NCBI GenBank assembly: GCA_021770065.1
Contig: JAETRR010000002.1
Location: 1 to 64,000, forward strand
Direction: 5' to 3'
DNA length: 64,000 bases
Source of the DNA: Lachnoclostridium sp.
Lineage (GTDB): Bacteria > Bacillota > Clostridia > Lachnospirales > Lachnospiraceae
Shown here: positions 34,318-45,990 of the stretch, one piece after another
Position numbering within the stretch: position 1 is the first letter of the stretch
Layout: the number at the start of each line of letters is the position of its first letter
Notes under the pieces: generated by a model
The model's input: the letters and a program-made list of their open reading frames with translations, nothing else
The model's database searches: none
What the model was told of the DNA's origin: nothing
Translations under genes and position numbers: made by a program

Positions 34318-34623
34318 TTAACCCAGCAAAGCCAGAATCTGATCCTTGGGCCGGACACCAGCCGACTGGTGGGTGATTTTTCCGTCCTTTATGACAACCA
34401 GGGTGGGAATGCTTGCCACGCCGAAAGCAGAGGCCAGCTCCGGTTCGCTGTCTACATTGATTTTCCCGACGAGGTACTGGGGATTTTCCTCGGCAATCTC
34501 ATCCACCAGGGGGGACACCATACGGCAGGGGCCGCACCAGTCTGCGTAAAAGTCCAGAAGAACGGGCTTTGTGCTTGTTTTCACGGAATCAAAATTGTTT
34601 TTATTAACAGTAAGTACTGACAT
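34318..34623 (-). CDS. trxA: Thioredoxin
   Basis: This is a classic 101-aa thioredoxin with the active site DWCGPCRMVSPLVDEIA and the cis-proline loop VASIPTLVVIKDG. It reduces protein disulfides in the cytosol, using thioredoxin reductase. A TGTGACTTTATCACA palindrome lies about 40 bases upstream of a predicted transcription start, suggesting control by a Crp/Fnr protein. Two more thioredoxin-fold genes occur in the window (22554 and 63181). Confidence 0.95.
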   Translation of the reverse strand: MSVLTVNKNNFDSVKTSTKPVLLDFYADWCGPCRMVSPLVDEIAEENPQYLVGKINVDSEPELASAFGVASIPTLVVIKDGKITHQSAGVRPKDQILALLG

Positions 34624-34681
34624 AATTGCTACCTTCCTTTCTTTTGATATTCTTAGGATACCCCATTATTTTTCTGATTTC

Positions 34682-34696
34682 TGTGATAAAGTCACA
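34682..34696 (-). promoter_or_regulatory. CRP/FNR-like palindrome upstream of trxA
   Basis: TGTGATAAAGTCACA is a near-perfect palindrome. On the minus strand its centre lies about 27 bases before a TATCCT -10 box, near position -40 from the expected start. This is where class II Crp-type activators bind, and no good -35 box is present. Confidence 0.55.
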
Positions 34697-34722
34697 TTTC
34701 CTGTTATTTCGTTTTGAAATAA

Positions 34723-34776
34723 AAAAATCTCCTTCTGCTGATTTTTATATCAGTATACAGGAAGGAGAATTTTTTG
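34723..34776. terminator. Terminator after LysR gene
   Basis: AAAAATCTCCTTC pairs with GAAGGAGAATTTTT. A and T runs on both sides allow it to work in either direction. It is flanked by the two palindromes. Confidence 0.7.
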
Positions 34777-34779
34777 TTC

Positions 34780-34794
34780 TGTGACAAAGTCACA
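34780..34794. promoter_or_regulatory. Second CRP/FNR-like palindrome
   Basis: TGTGACAAAGTCACA is a perfect palindrome. It is a near copy of the site at 34682, with matching flanks (TTCTGTGA...GTCACATTTC). It lies just beyond the LysR stop codon, 98 bases from the first. Confidence 0.5.
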
Positions 34795-34803
34795 TTTCTT
34801 CTG

Positions 34804-35604
34804 TTAAAACTGACAAGCTTTAAGAAATAATTCCTTTGTGCGGCTGTAGTGATCGTCATAGATAAGAAAAACGGCTTTTTTCTGGAGGGGAATGAAAGGA
34901 ACGGATGCCACATACTCATGGAAACGGTTCACCTCTGCAAATTGATGCACGATTGCAGTGCCATAGCCGCAGGCGATTTTCGCCAGCAGCCCTTCGAAGT
35001 CAATGGAATAGTTTTCATCAAACTTCCTTATGTCAAAGATTACATTGTCTAATTCCTTCTGGGAAATGCAGTTCTTTTGGGCCAGAGGACTTTCTTTTGC
35101 AGTGAGCGCAATAAGAGGATAGGACTTCAGATACTGGTAATGAAAATGGCTGTTGTCCGTAGAAAAGCCAAAGCCGATATCCAGGGAGCCGTTTTGAATA
35201 TGCTGATGGAGGGTCTGATTGGAATATCCGTAGAGATTGACCTCCACATCCGGATGCTGCGCCCGAAACCGTGACAGATATGTCAGAAGCAGCTCAGCAT
35301 CCAGATTTTTTACAAAGCCGATTTTAATGCAGCCGGCTTCTCCGTAGCGATATGCGGATACATTCTGTCTGGTCAGATGGTACTGATGCATAAGCCGAAG
35401 TGCCTCTTCCTTAAAAAATACGCCGCCCTCTGTAAGCTGCATCCGCTTATTCTCCCGGGTAAAGAGAGCAAATCCCAGCTCCTCCTCCAGAAGCTGAAGC
35501 TGCTTGGTTACAGCCGTCTGGGAGACATACATATTCTGAGCCGCCTTGGTGACATTCAAGGTCTTTTCCACTTCAAGAAAGTATTCAATCTGTCGGATTT
35601 TCAC
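34804..35604 (-). CDS. LysR family regulator
   Basis: This is a 266-aa LysR-type transcription factor. The winged helix is at residues 1-60 (RQIEYFLEVEKTLNVTKAAQNMYVSQTAVTKQLQLLEEELG). The effector domain follows, with GYSNQTLHQHIQNGSLDIGFGF. It is slightly shorter than the usual 290-300 aa. The divergent membrane protein gene at 35755 is a plausible target. The ligand is unknown. Confidence 0.9.
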   Translation of the reverse strand: MKIRQIEYFLEVEKTLNVTKAAQNMYVSQTAVTKQLQLLEEELGFALFTRENKRMQLTEGGVFFKEEALRLMHQYHLTRQNVSAYRYGEAGCIKIGFVKNLDAELLLTYLSRFRAQHPDVEVNLYGYSNQTLHQHIQNGSLDIGFGFSTDNSHFHYQYLKSYPLIALTAKESPLAQKNCISQKELDNVIFDIRKFDENYSIDFEGLLAKIACGYGTAIVHQFAEVNRFHEYVASVPFIPLQKKAVFLIYDDHYSRTKELFLKACQF

Positions 35605-35754
35605 CGCTTCGCCTCCTTATTTTTCCAAAACAGATAATCGAATGTGCCATAACTTAAAGTAATTATAACACAACTTTTTTTCATTGGAAAGCTATGGGAA
35701 AAAGTGATATTCTATGGAACGGCAGATGAGATTTTAGGATAAGAAGGTATGAAA

Positions 35755-36387
35755 ATGAGAAAGACAATGGAGCGGTTCGGACTGTTTTTTATAGGCATCA
35801 ATCTGCTGGCTGTCGGAATTATTCTGAATACGAGAAGTGATTTGGGGGTAGCGGCTTTCACCAGTTTTTTTTATGCCCTGTCAAAGATTACGGGTATTTC
35901 TCTTGGAACCGCTTCCATTCTCGTTTATTTTGTATTGATTGTGCTCCAGCTTTTTCTGCTTCGAAAGGGAAGTATTCCGGTTTTGCTCCAGATTCCTTTT
36001 TCTCTTGCTTTCGGAGTACTGACAGACTTTTATGATTTTGTTATTCCGGAAATGGATCTGTCCGTAGGGGGCAGAATCCTGCTGCTGTCGCTTGCCATTT
36101 GGGTGACTTCTGTGGGTGTATATCTGTATACCAATTGCCGTCTGGTTATGACCCCAGTGGAAGGGACGGTTCAGACCATTGCGGACCGGTTTGGATTTCG
36201 GTTTTCGCTGGTAAAGAACTGCTTTGATTTTTCTATGCTTTTGCTGACGGTTCTGTTCTGCCTGCTTCTTAAGCAGCCTGTCTTTGGAATTGGCGCGGGC
36301 ACGGTTTTCTCTGCGCTGTTTTTGGGCAGAATCATCGGAATCTATGAAAAAAGATTTTCCTTTCTCTTTGATGCTTATGCAAAATAG
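35755..36387 (+). CDS. YczE/DUF6198-like membrane protein
   Basis: This membrane protein of 210 aa has about five to six helices and is related to the YczE/YyaS/YitT group. Recognisable parts are GINLLAVGIILNTRSDLGVAAF and NCRLVMTPVEGTVQTIADRFG. The function is unknown. The ATG at 35755 has AGAAGG at the right distance; the first ATG at 35749 is too close to it. It is divergent from a LysR gene that may regulate it. Confidence 0.8.
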   Translation: MRKTMERFGLFFIGINLLAVGIILNTRSDLGVAAFTSFFYALSKITGISLGTASILVYFVLIVLQLFLLRKGSIPVLLQIPFSLAFGVLTDFYDFVIPEMDLSVGGRILLLSLAIWVTSVGVYLYTNCRLVMTPVEGTVQTIADRFGFRFSLVKNCFDFSMLLLTVLFCLLLKQPVFGIGAGTVFSALFLGRIIGIYEKRFSFLFDAYAK

Positions 36388-36415
36388 GGAAATGTGCGGT
36401 CCACACTCTCCATAA

Positions 36416-40114
<3,699 letters not shown>

Positions 40115-40144
40115 GAAAAAATAAGCGGATATACGCATAATCCG

Positions 40145-40190
40145 GGTGCTGTTGACGTATACCAATGTGAAGGAGGCTGGGATATTGACA
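40145..40190 (+). pseudogene. Remnant of a GH1 N-terminus
   Basis: About 15 codons read GAVDVYQCEGGWDID, very like the start of 6-phospho-beta-glucosidases (usual form GA-AAYQCEGGWDIDGKG). No start codon precedes it and the frame soon ends. It is probably the last trace of a third glucosidase gene or of a tandem duplication. Confidence 0.5.
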
Positions 40191-40213
40191 GTATAATGTC
40201 ACATTATGTTTTT

Positions 40214-40267
40214 GGGGCCGTTGCAAAATAGATGAATAATCATCTATGGAGCAACGGCTCCGCTTTT
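40214..40267 (+). terminator. Two-part terminator hairpin
   Basis: GCCGTTGC pairs with GCAACGGC and encloses ATAGATGA/TCATCTAT. A short T run follows. It ends the second GH1 operon. Confidence 0.65.
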
Positions 40268-40401
40268 ATGTTAAAAAATAGAAAAGCAGGCTCCTAAGAA
40301 CCTGCCATCCAAGATAAAATTAAGATATGTCGAGTAAATTAAAATTGCATTACACGTTATCTCTGCAAAGAGCCCGGCATTATTCCTAAAGAGCTCCGTT
40401 C

Positions 40402-40633
40402 TTACGCTTGATCTTTTATATGGATTTCCTTTGCCGGCACCTGGATGGCCTTCCAGTCCAGGAATTGTAAACCGCTGGGAATCCGCTTCAGAATTCCTTC
40501 TTCACAAAACTCCGTAATCAGATGCATAAGCTGGCGGTAGGAGACTGCCAGATACTCGGCGAACTCCGTATATTTGGCCGAGAAGACACCGTTATTCTGC
40601 AAAAGAAGCAGACATTCTTCCAGATTTGTCAGA
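40402..40633 (-). pseudogene. C-terminal remnant of Crp/Fnr-type regulator
   Basis: The minus-strand frame ends in a winged-helix sequence, LTNLEECLLLLQ followed by KYTEFAEYLAVSYRQLMHLI and EEGILKRIPSGL. It has the look of the end of a YeiL/Crp-type regulator. The sensing domain is missing. Its upstream part runs straight into an unrelated sequence at about 40633, antisense to a permease fragment. Confidence 0.65.
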
Positions 40634-40906
40634 GATATGGTGGCCGGCAGAGGATTTATCGGAATTGCGGCGGAGTCCATGGGAGGTGGAAGACCGATTG
40701 CGGCGGCTGCAGCTGCACTGTTTTTCGGAGTTGCCGATTCGCTGGCCAATATCCTGCAGTCCTATTCCATTCCTTCGGAACTGCTGATGGCGATTCCTTA
40801 TCTGGCAACGATTGTGGGACTGGTAGTCTATTCGGCGAAGAAGCAGAAGGATGAGGAGCGGTGCATTCAGCAGAATTTAAAGGAAAAACAGGAACAGAAA
40901 AAATAA
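40634..40906 (+). pseudogene. C-terminal remnant of ABC nucleoside-type permease
   Basis: The plus-strand frame begins at MVAGRGFIGIAAES and continues as FGVADSLANILQSY, then IPYLATIVGLVVYSAKKQK, the typical end of BmpA-linked nucleoside permeases (RbsC/BPD type). Only about the last 90 residues remain. It abuts the regulator remnant head to head, so a deletion probably removed the 5' ends of two divergent genes. Confidence 0.7.
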
Positions 40907-41017
40907 GGTGGTGATTTTGATCAAAATCTGATAAGATAGAAAGAAAATGTGTTAAGGTCTGCGCCGCCCGGCAGAAGGTGTTTTGCCGGGCGGCAAAGAT
41001 GAATTTGGAGGTGCCTG

Positions 41018-41866
41018 ATGAAAAAGCTGGGATGGTTCTTGATGAGTATTCTTCCGGTGGCTGTGATGCTGGCTGTTCAGTTTGCCGGAACCGTGATTCT
41101 GACTGTGTGGTATATGGTGCGCTATGGCGTGACAGACGGTGCGCAGATGGTTCTCGATAATGTGATGGCGGTTATGGTGATAACTCAGATAATGACACTT
41201 TTTATTACCGGATTGTGGTATTATTTTGGAGTGTACCGGCAGAGGAAAGAAAAAGGGGAAGGAGAAAAAAGCTCCTTTTCCGGAAAGTCGCTTGGAGGTA
41301 TTTTCTGCTTTGCCATCGGATCACAATGTCTGGTGGGACTGCTTCTTCTTATCTGGAGCATGGTGAGTCCCGGGCAGATTGAGGCCTATAATCAGATGAT
41401 AGAGGACAGCGGTATCGGGGAACTGACGGTACTTGCTGCCGTTGCTACAGTGATTATGGCGCCTGTTGGGGAAGAAATTGTATGCCGGGGGCTTACGGTG
41501 GAGTATTTAAAGCGTACGGGCGCCGGTTTCTGGGTGATCAATGTGGTGCAGGCACTGTTTTTCGGAATCATGCATTTGAATCTGGTCCAGGGCGTATACG
41601 CCTTTTTTGTGGGTCTTATGTGCGGATATATTGTACTGAAGTACAGGAATCTTCTGGCCTCCATATTTTTCCATGCTGTTTTCAATGCCTATTCTACCTT
41701 TGTGACACCGGTTGAGGAAGCACTGGAGGCCGCCAATCCCACGGTTTTTTATATAGGATATCTGATTGCGGGCATAGCATTGTTTCTGCTTGGGAGCCGG
41801 CTGATGAAAAAGGATCTTGAAAGAGAAGAGAGCGGAAGACTGCCGGGAACCGGAATCGGGATCTAA
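41018..41866 (+). CDS. CPBP intramembrane metalloprotease
   Basis: This is a 282-aa membrane protease of the CAAX/Abi (CPBP) family. The active motifs are GEEIVCRGLTVEYL (EExxxR type), FGIMHLNLVQG and FHAVFNAYSTF, which supply metal-binding glutamates and histidines. About eight hydrophobic segments are visible. Such proteins process prenylated or small peptides or give bacteriocin self-immunity. The ribosome site is TGGAGG. The substrate is unknown. Confidence 0.9.
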   Translation: MKKLGWFLMSILPVAVMLAVQFAGTVILTVWYMVRYGVTDGAQMVLDNVMAVMVITQIMTLFITGLWYYFGVYRQRKEKGEGEKSSFSGKSLGGIFCFAIGSQCLVGLLLLIWSMVSPGQIEAYNQMIEDSGIGELTVLAAVATVIMAPVGEEIVCRGLTVEYLKRTGAGFWVINVVQALFFGIMHLNLVQGVYAFFVGLMCGYIVLKYRNLLASIFFHAVFNAYSTFVTPVEEALEAANPTVFYIGYLIAGIALFLLGSRLMKKDLEREESGRLPGTGIGI

Positions 41867-41918
41867 GCAGGGTACCTGTGTGAGACGAATGAAAAATACG
41901 GATATGGAAGGGAAAAGA

Positions 41919-42794
41919 ATGGCAGGCAGGGATGGAAATACGGAAAACAGAAGAATTCTGGTAACAGGATCAACGGGATTTCTCGGAAGCCGGATTGTAC
42001 GGGAATACAGAGATAGATACCAGGTGTCGGCGCCGGGGCATTCGGAAATGGATCTCTGTGACGAAGCGTCGGTAAAAGCATATATGGAAGCGGCAAAGCC
42101 GGAGATTGTGATTCACTGCGCAGCTGTCTCGGATACGGGAAAGTGCCAGGAATATCCGGCGGAGTCTTGGCGCATCAATGTGGAGGGAACCGGATATCTT
42201 GCAAGAGCCTGTGCCCGAGAGGGTGCGAAGCTTATTTTCTGCAGCTCGGATCAGATTTATTTCGGAAGCGCCGGGATGGAGCCCCACAGGGAGGATGAGG
42301 AGGTAAATCCGGCCGGGGAGTATGGGCGGCAGAAGCTGGAGGCGGAGAAGCGGTGTATGGAACTCTGTCCGGACAGTGTGTGCCTTCGGCTTTGCTGGAT
42401 GTATGACAGGGAGCGGCTTTTGGAGAAAGAGCATGGGAACTTTCTTACTGCTTTTTTGCAGGCTTTGAAGGAAGGGCGTGAGATGTCCTATCCCGTCTAT
42501 GATTACCGGGGAATTACGGATGTGAGACTGGTGGTGGAAAAGCTTCTGCAGGCTTTTTGTCTTCCGGGAGGTGTCTATAATTTCGGCTCGGAAAATGAGT
42601 ACAATACCTATGAGACTGTCCGCAGGCTTCTGGAAGGCCTGGGATATTCCACGGAGAAATTGAAAAAAAATGAGACTGCCTTTGCAGGGAATCCGCGGAA
42701 TATAAGGATTCATATGGGAAAAGCAGAAAAATTCGGAATTGAATTTCCAAAGACTCTGGAGCAGCTCCTTTCGGCAAACGAACGGCTGTTATGA
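41919..42794 (+). CDS. SDR-family sugar-nucleotide reductase-like (RfbD-like)
   Basis: This extended short-chain dehydrogenase of 291 aa resembles dTDP-4-dehydrorhamnose reductase. The NAD(P)-binding motif is RILVTGSTGFLGSRIV, followed by VIHCAAVSDTGKCQ and the catalytic region SSDQIYFGSAG to EYGRQKLEAEK (Tyr-x3-Lys type). The start ATG at 41919 follows GGAAGG by 7 bases, while the track start lies inside the upstream gene. No other rhamnose gene is nearby, so the reaction is uncertain. Confidence 0.82.
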   Translation: MAGRDGNTENRRILVTGSTGFLGSRIVREYRDRYQVSAPGHSEMDLCDEASVKAYMEAAKPEIVIHCAAVSDTGKCQEYPAESWRINVEGTGYLARACAREGAKLIFCSSDQIYFGSAGMEPHREDEEVNPAGEYGRQKLEAEKRCMELCPDSVCLRLCWMYDRERLLEKEHGNFLTAFLQALKEGREMSYPVYDYRGITDVRLVVEKLLQAFCLPGGVYNFGSENEYNTYETVRRLLEGLGYSTEKLKKNETAFAGNPRNIRIHMGKAEKFGIEFPKTLEQLLSANERLL

Positions 42795-42810
42795 TATGGG
42801 AATGTGTTTT

Positions 42811-42862
42811 GGGCTGTCGGGAAATAAAGCTGCAGGCTTTATTTCCCGACAGCCCCATTTCT
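42811..42862 (+). terminator. Perfect 20-bp terminator hairpin
   Basis: GGGCTGTCGGGAAATAAAGC and GCTTTATTTCCCGACAGCCC are perfect complements with a 5-base loop. Its core TCGGGAAATAA also occurs in the hairpin at 49401-49448, so this may be a dispersed family. Confidence 0.8.
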
Positions 42863-42997
42863 TTGCTAAATTTCTTTGCTAAAAAAGCTTAAAAGTGCCT
42901 GTCTGGTTAAATGTTAAGCTTTTTATCAGGAATGTTAAAAGCAATTGCTTGAAATAAGCAGCGTTCTTTTATAAGGTGGACACAAGGAGGTTTTTTG

Positions 42998-43360
42998 ATG
43001 AATGTAGGCGAGAAAATTAAAAAAATCAGAAAGATGGCAGGAATGACACAGGAGGAGCTTGCCAAAAAAATGAATGTGTCAAGACAGACAATTTTATTGA
43101 TCAGCGGTTTGTTTTTCCTTATGATTGGAGCATTGGCCGCATTATTTATTGAGGCGCTTCAAAGTACTACCGAAAGTATCGCATATATATTGTACCGGTA
43201 CATAGCAGTCGGCCAGTATTCGAGCGCTCCGGTCAACTATGGGCGGCTTATAGAGTCAGACGAAGAGGAGTATCAGAAAATAGCGGAGGAATACGGAGAA
43301 AGCCAGGTTATACACTTTTCTTATGGTGCGGATGGGTGTGTCAATGAAATTGAGTTTTAG
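42998..43360 (+). CDS. Internally deleted XRE regulator
   Basis: The first 30 residues are a normal Cro/C1 start (GEKIKKIRKMAGMTQEELAKKMNVSRQT). Directly after the recognition helix begins, a transmembrane sequence follows (ILLISGLFFLMIGALAALFI), and a charged tail ends at 120 aa. Related proteins have about 100 more residues between these parts. An in-frame deletion seems likely, so DNA binding would be lost. It has a strong AAGGAGG site and an ATG at 42998. Confidence 0.7.
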   Translation: MNVGEKIKKIRKMAGMTQEELAKKMNVSRQTILLISGLFFLMIGALAALFIEALQSTTESIAYILYRYIAVGQYSSAPVNYGRLIESDEEEYQKIAEEYGESQVIHFSYGADGCVNEIEF

Positions 43361-43402
43361 TAAAATCTTTCAAAGGCATCCGGGTTCATAAGATCGTTAC
43401 AT

Positions 43403-43450
43403 AAAAAGAGGAGGGACTGCCGTGTAATAAGGCAGCGCCGTCCTCTTTTT
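43403..43450. terminator. Bidirectional terminator
   Basis: AAAAAGAGGA pairs with TCCTCTTTTT and encloses CTGCC/GGCAG. It lies between the convergent XRE and SdpI-like genes. Confidence 0.75.
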
Positions 43451-43474
43451 CTGCAGCCAAAAGGAACATGCGGT

Positions 43475-44116
43475 TCAGCTGTTCTTTTTCCATTTTTGAT
43501 ACAGCAGATAGGAATATCCCTCAAGACCGAACACTCCCAAAAGAATGGCGCCGAGGGAAATCTTTGCCATCCAGCCGGTGGAAAAGAAGCCGTTTAACAC
43601 CATAATAAATCCCATAATGCAGAAGACAATACCGCCCACGGCATGAGTTTTTTTCCATACCCACTCACTTTCCAGCGTCCAGGGGTTCTTGATTCCCATG
43701 GTATAATTATTGCGGAGCTGGGGCATATAATTGCCCGCAGTTATCAGAATAATACCGCAGCCTATGGGAACGAGACGACCTATGGGAACGGCATAGCCTA
43801 AAGCGGCGGCATTGGTGATCCACAGGAGGGCGGAGAGAAAAAGAATCATAACAGTAATGAACACCTGATAAGCTTTCTGATGCTTTTCATAGCTTTTTCC
43901 CCTGGGATCTATTCTGGGAATCACCAGGAACAGTACCAGCATCAGAGCGGGCAGCAGGGCCAGAAACAGGGTGGAGAACTTACTTCCCCAGTTGTCTGCT
44001 TCCCCATAGACGTTCCAGTGGATAGGGATCTCATCGGGAAGTAAGGGAAGGACAAACAGGTGGCCGATAAATGACAGGGCACAGAGTGCAGATAAAAAGA
44101 TAGTTTGTTTTTTCAT
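43475..44116 (-). CDS. SdpI-family membrane protein
   Basis: This is a 213-aa membrane protein of the SdpI/YfhL group (DUF1648 followed by SdpI domain). The N-terminal segment LPLLPDEIPIHWNVYGEADNWGSK is the DUF1648 signature and the C-terminal half contains NNYTMGIKNPWTLESEWVWKKTH. SdpI gives immunity to the SdpC toxin in Bacillus and sequesters the SdpR repressor. No SdpC-like gene is visible. The ATG at 44116 follows GGAGG; the ArsR-type gene lies just upstream in the same operon. Confidence 0.92.
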   Translation of the reverse strand: MKKQTIFLSALCALSFIGHLFVLPLLPDEIPIHWNVYGEADNWGSKFSTLFLALLPALMLVLFLVIPRIDPRGKSYEKHQKAYQVFITVMILFLSALLWITNAAALGYAVPIGRLVPIGCGIILITAGNYMPQLRNNYTMGIKNPWTLESEWVWKKTHAVGGIVFCIMGFIMVLNGFFSTGWMAKISLGAILLGVFGLEGYSYLLYQKWKKNS

Positions 44117-44159
44117 AAATATGCAGCCTCCATTCATAGTTTTGCAGCAGCCGTATTAT

Positions 44160-44432
44160 TTATTCCTGTGGGGGATTTGACTGCTGAAAGTCAAAAAACC
44201 ATTTGATCAGCTCCTGAAATACGGTCATATTCAGGCTGTAAATAATATTCTGCCCTTTTCGCTCATCCAATACCAGGCCGGCGGCTTTCAGAGTGCCTAA
44301 GTGGTGGCTGACAGAGGGCTTGGAAATATCAAACCATTCCGAGATTTCTCCGGCAGTCATGTCCCGGTCAGAGAGAAGCTCAAGGATTCTGCGCCTTGTG
44401 GGATCGGACAGGGCTTTGAAAGCATCGTTCAG
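44160..44432 (-). CDS. ArsR-type autorepressor SdpR-like, CTG start
   Basis: This winged-helix repressor of about 90 aa pairs with the SdpI-like protein. The full N-terminus reads NDAFKALSDPTRRRILELLS, which the ORF track misses because no ATG, GTG or TTG precedes it. A CTG codon at 44432 lies 8 bases after GGAGG and is the best start. The recognition helix is in SEWFDISKPSVSHHLGTLKAAGLV. It probably represses its own promoter, where three tandem ATTAGATA repeats lie. Confidence 0.85.
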   Translation of the reverse strand: MNDAFKALSDPTRRRILELLSDRDMTAGEISEWFDISKPSVSHHLGTLKAAGLVLDERKGQNIIYSLNMTVFQELIKWFFDFQQSNPPQE

Positions 44433-44512
44433 AGGAGATCCCTCCTTTCTGTCAGGTAATTGTGTTCCCGGTATTTTTCTTGTGATTCCCGAAAAAAGTC
44501 CGGCGCCTAATA

Positions 44513-44586
44513 ATTAGATAATTAGATAATTAGATAAATGTCTAAATATCTAACTAAAAGTTAACACAGAACAGGAAGAATGTCAA
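44513..44586 (-). promoter_or_regulatory. SdpR-like promoter and tandem operator
   Basis: The minus-strand promoter is TTGACA, 17 bases, TAACTT (44558-44586). Just downstream lie three perfect 8-base repeats ATTAGATA (44513-44536, plus strand), the likely binding site of the ArsR-type repressor. Confidence 0.6.
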
Positions 44587-44697
44587 GTTGTTTCTTCTAT
44601 TGACATTTTCTCGGAAAACCTGCAAAATAAAGCAGACAGCATGTAAGTGCATGTTCGGCAGTACTATGGGAGGAATAGGAAAGAGGTTCGTTTCGGA

Positions 44698-45834
44698 ATG
44701 GATGAGAAGAGAAAATCGATCAACAGGGAACGTCTGACAGAGACTTTTCTGCGGCTGGTATCCATTGATTCTCCCAGTTTCGGAGAGCGCAGGATGGCAG
44801 ATGAGCTGAAAGGGGAGCTTGAGAAGCTCGGGTTTCTGACAGAGGAGGATGAAGCCGGAAGCTTTTATGGAGGAAATGCCGGAAATGTGTACGGCTTTCG
44901 CAGGGGGAGCCTTCCGGGCGGAGCGCTTCTCTTTGCTGCCCATATGGATACGGTGGAGCCGGCAAAAGGAAAACGGGCAGTGGTTCACGGGGACGGCCGG
45001 ATTACCAGTGACGGGACAACGGTTCTGGGAGCGGACTGTATGTCCGGAACTGCGGCGCTTTTGGAGGCGCTCCTGGAGCTTAAGGAAGAGGGAAGCCCCT
45101 GCCGTGATCTTGAGATTGTATTTTTTACAGGGGAGGAGAAGCATTTAAAGGGAAGTGCGGTCTTTGATTTCTCAAAAATAAAGGCAAAGGAGTCCTTTAT
45201 TCTGGATCTGACCGGGCCTGTGGGGACGGCTGCTTACCGGGCGCCTACGCTGGTGGATTTTCGGATTGAGGTCCGCGGGAGGGCTGCCCATGCCGGCTTT
45301 GCGCCGGAGAAAGGAATTCATGCGGTTGCCATTGCGGCAAGAGCGGCAGCGTCTATGGAGCTGGGGCATGTGGGCGAAGGTATGACGGTCAATATCGGAG
45401 GAATCAAGGGAGGCGGAACGACAACCAATATTGTGCCGGAATACTGTTCACTGATTGGCGAGGTACGGAGTTATTCCCACGAACAGGCGCTTAAGCAGAC
45501 AGAGCGGATCGGGGAATTGTTTCAAAAGGAGGCCGCAAAAGCAGGGGGAAGCAGCTGTATGACCTTTGAGGTTCCGGTTCATGCGTACTGCACGCCAAAG
45601 GATCACTCCTGCGTCCGGCGGTTCTGCCGGGCCTGCGGGCAGCTCGGGCTGTCCGGGAAGCTGGTGAAAACCTTTGGAGGGAGCGATCAGAGCAATCTGT
45701 CGCTCCATGGGATTAACGGCCTGGTACTTGCCAGCGCCATGGAGCAGGTGCATTCCTGCCAGGAGTATACAGAGGTTACAGAGCTTTTGAAGCTTACAGA
45801 GCTCTTGAAACTTATGATGCAGGACATGGAATAA
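44698..45834 (+). CDS. M20 family metallopeptidase
   Basis: This is a cytoplasmic zinc peptidase of the M20/PepT type, 378 aa from the ATG at 44698. Metal and catalytic residues are visible in LFAAHMDTVEPAK, LGADCMSGTAALLEA, FFTGEEKHLKGSA and VHSCQEYTEV, and the dimerisation part begins RGRAAHAGFAPEKG. It probably cleaves short peptides, like a tripeptidase. The track's GTG start at 44647 has no ribosome site; the start remains a little uncertain because the GGAGG lies 25 bases away. Confidence 0.9.
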   Translation: MDEKRKSINRERLTETFLRLVSIDSPSFGERRMADELKGELEKLGFLTEEDEAGSFYGGNAGNVYGFRRGSLPGGALLFAAHMDTVEPAKGKRAVVHGDGRITSDGTTVLGADCMSGTAALLEALLELKEEGSPCRDLEIVFFTGEEKHLKGSAVFDFSKIKAKESFILDLTGPVGTAAYRAPTLVDFRIEVRGRAAHAGFAPEKGIHAVAIAARAAASMELGHVGEGMTVNIGGIKGGGTTTNIVPEYCSLIGEVRSYSHEQALKQTERIGELFQKEAAKAGGSSCMTFEVPVHAYCTPKDHSCVRRFCRACGQLGLSGKLVKTFGGSDQSNLSLHGINGLVLASAMEQVHSCQEYTEVTELLKLTELLKLMMQDME

Positions 45835-45839
45835 TTCGT

Positions 45840-45868
45840 GGGGCTGTCTTATTGCGACAGCCCTTGAT
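45840..45868 (+). terminator. Terminator after M20 peptidase gene
   Basis: GGGGCTGTC and GACAGCCCC form a 9-bp stem with the loop TTATTGC. Only a weak T run follows. Confidence 0.6.
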
Positions 45869-45904
45869 TCATAATTCTGTTTGGAGAGAGGGAGCTTAAT
45901 TGAT

Positions 45905-45933
45905 TTGATTGTGATATCGGATTGTGGTATCAT
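45905..45933 (+). promoter_or_regulatory. Promoter of double response regulator
   Basis: TTGATT and TATCAT are separated by 17 bases, 57 bases before the start codon. Confidence 0.55.
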
Positions 45934-45990
45934 TATTCTGTCAGGTTACAGGGCTTAATTGAGAAAAGTTTGCGTGTGGAGGATAAAAGC

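Noticed and set aside
44513-44536. Short tandem repeats as a CRISPR array
   Set aside because: Three 8-base repeats without spacers, placed at a repressor promoter; an operator is the simpler reading.
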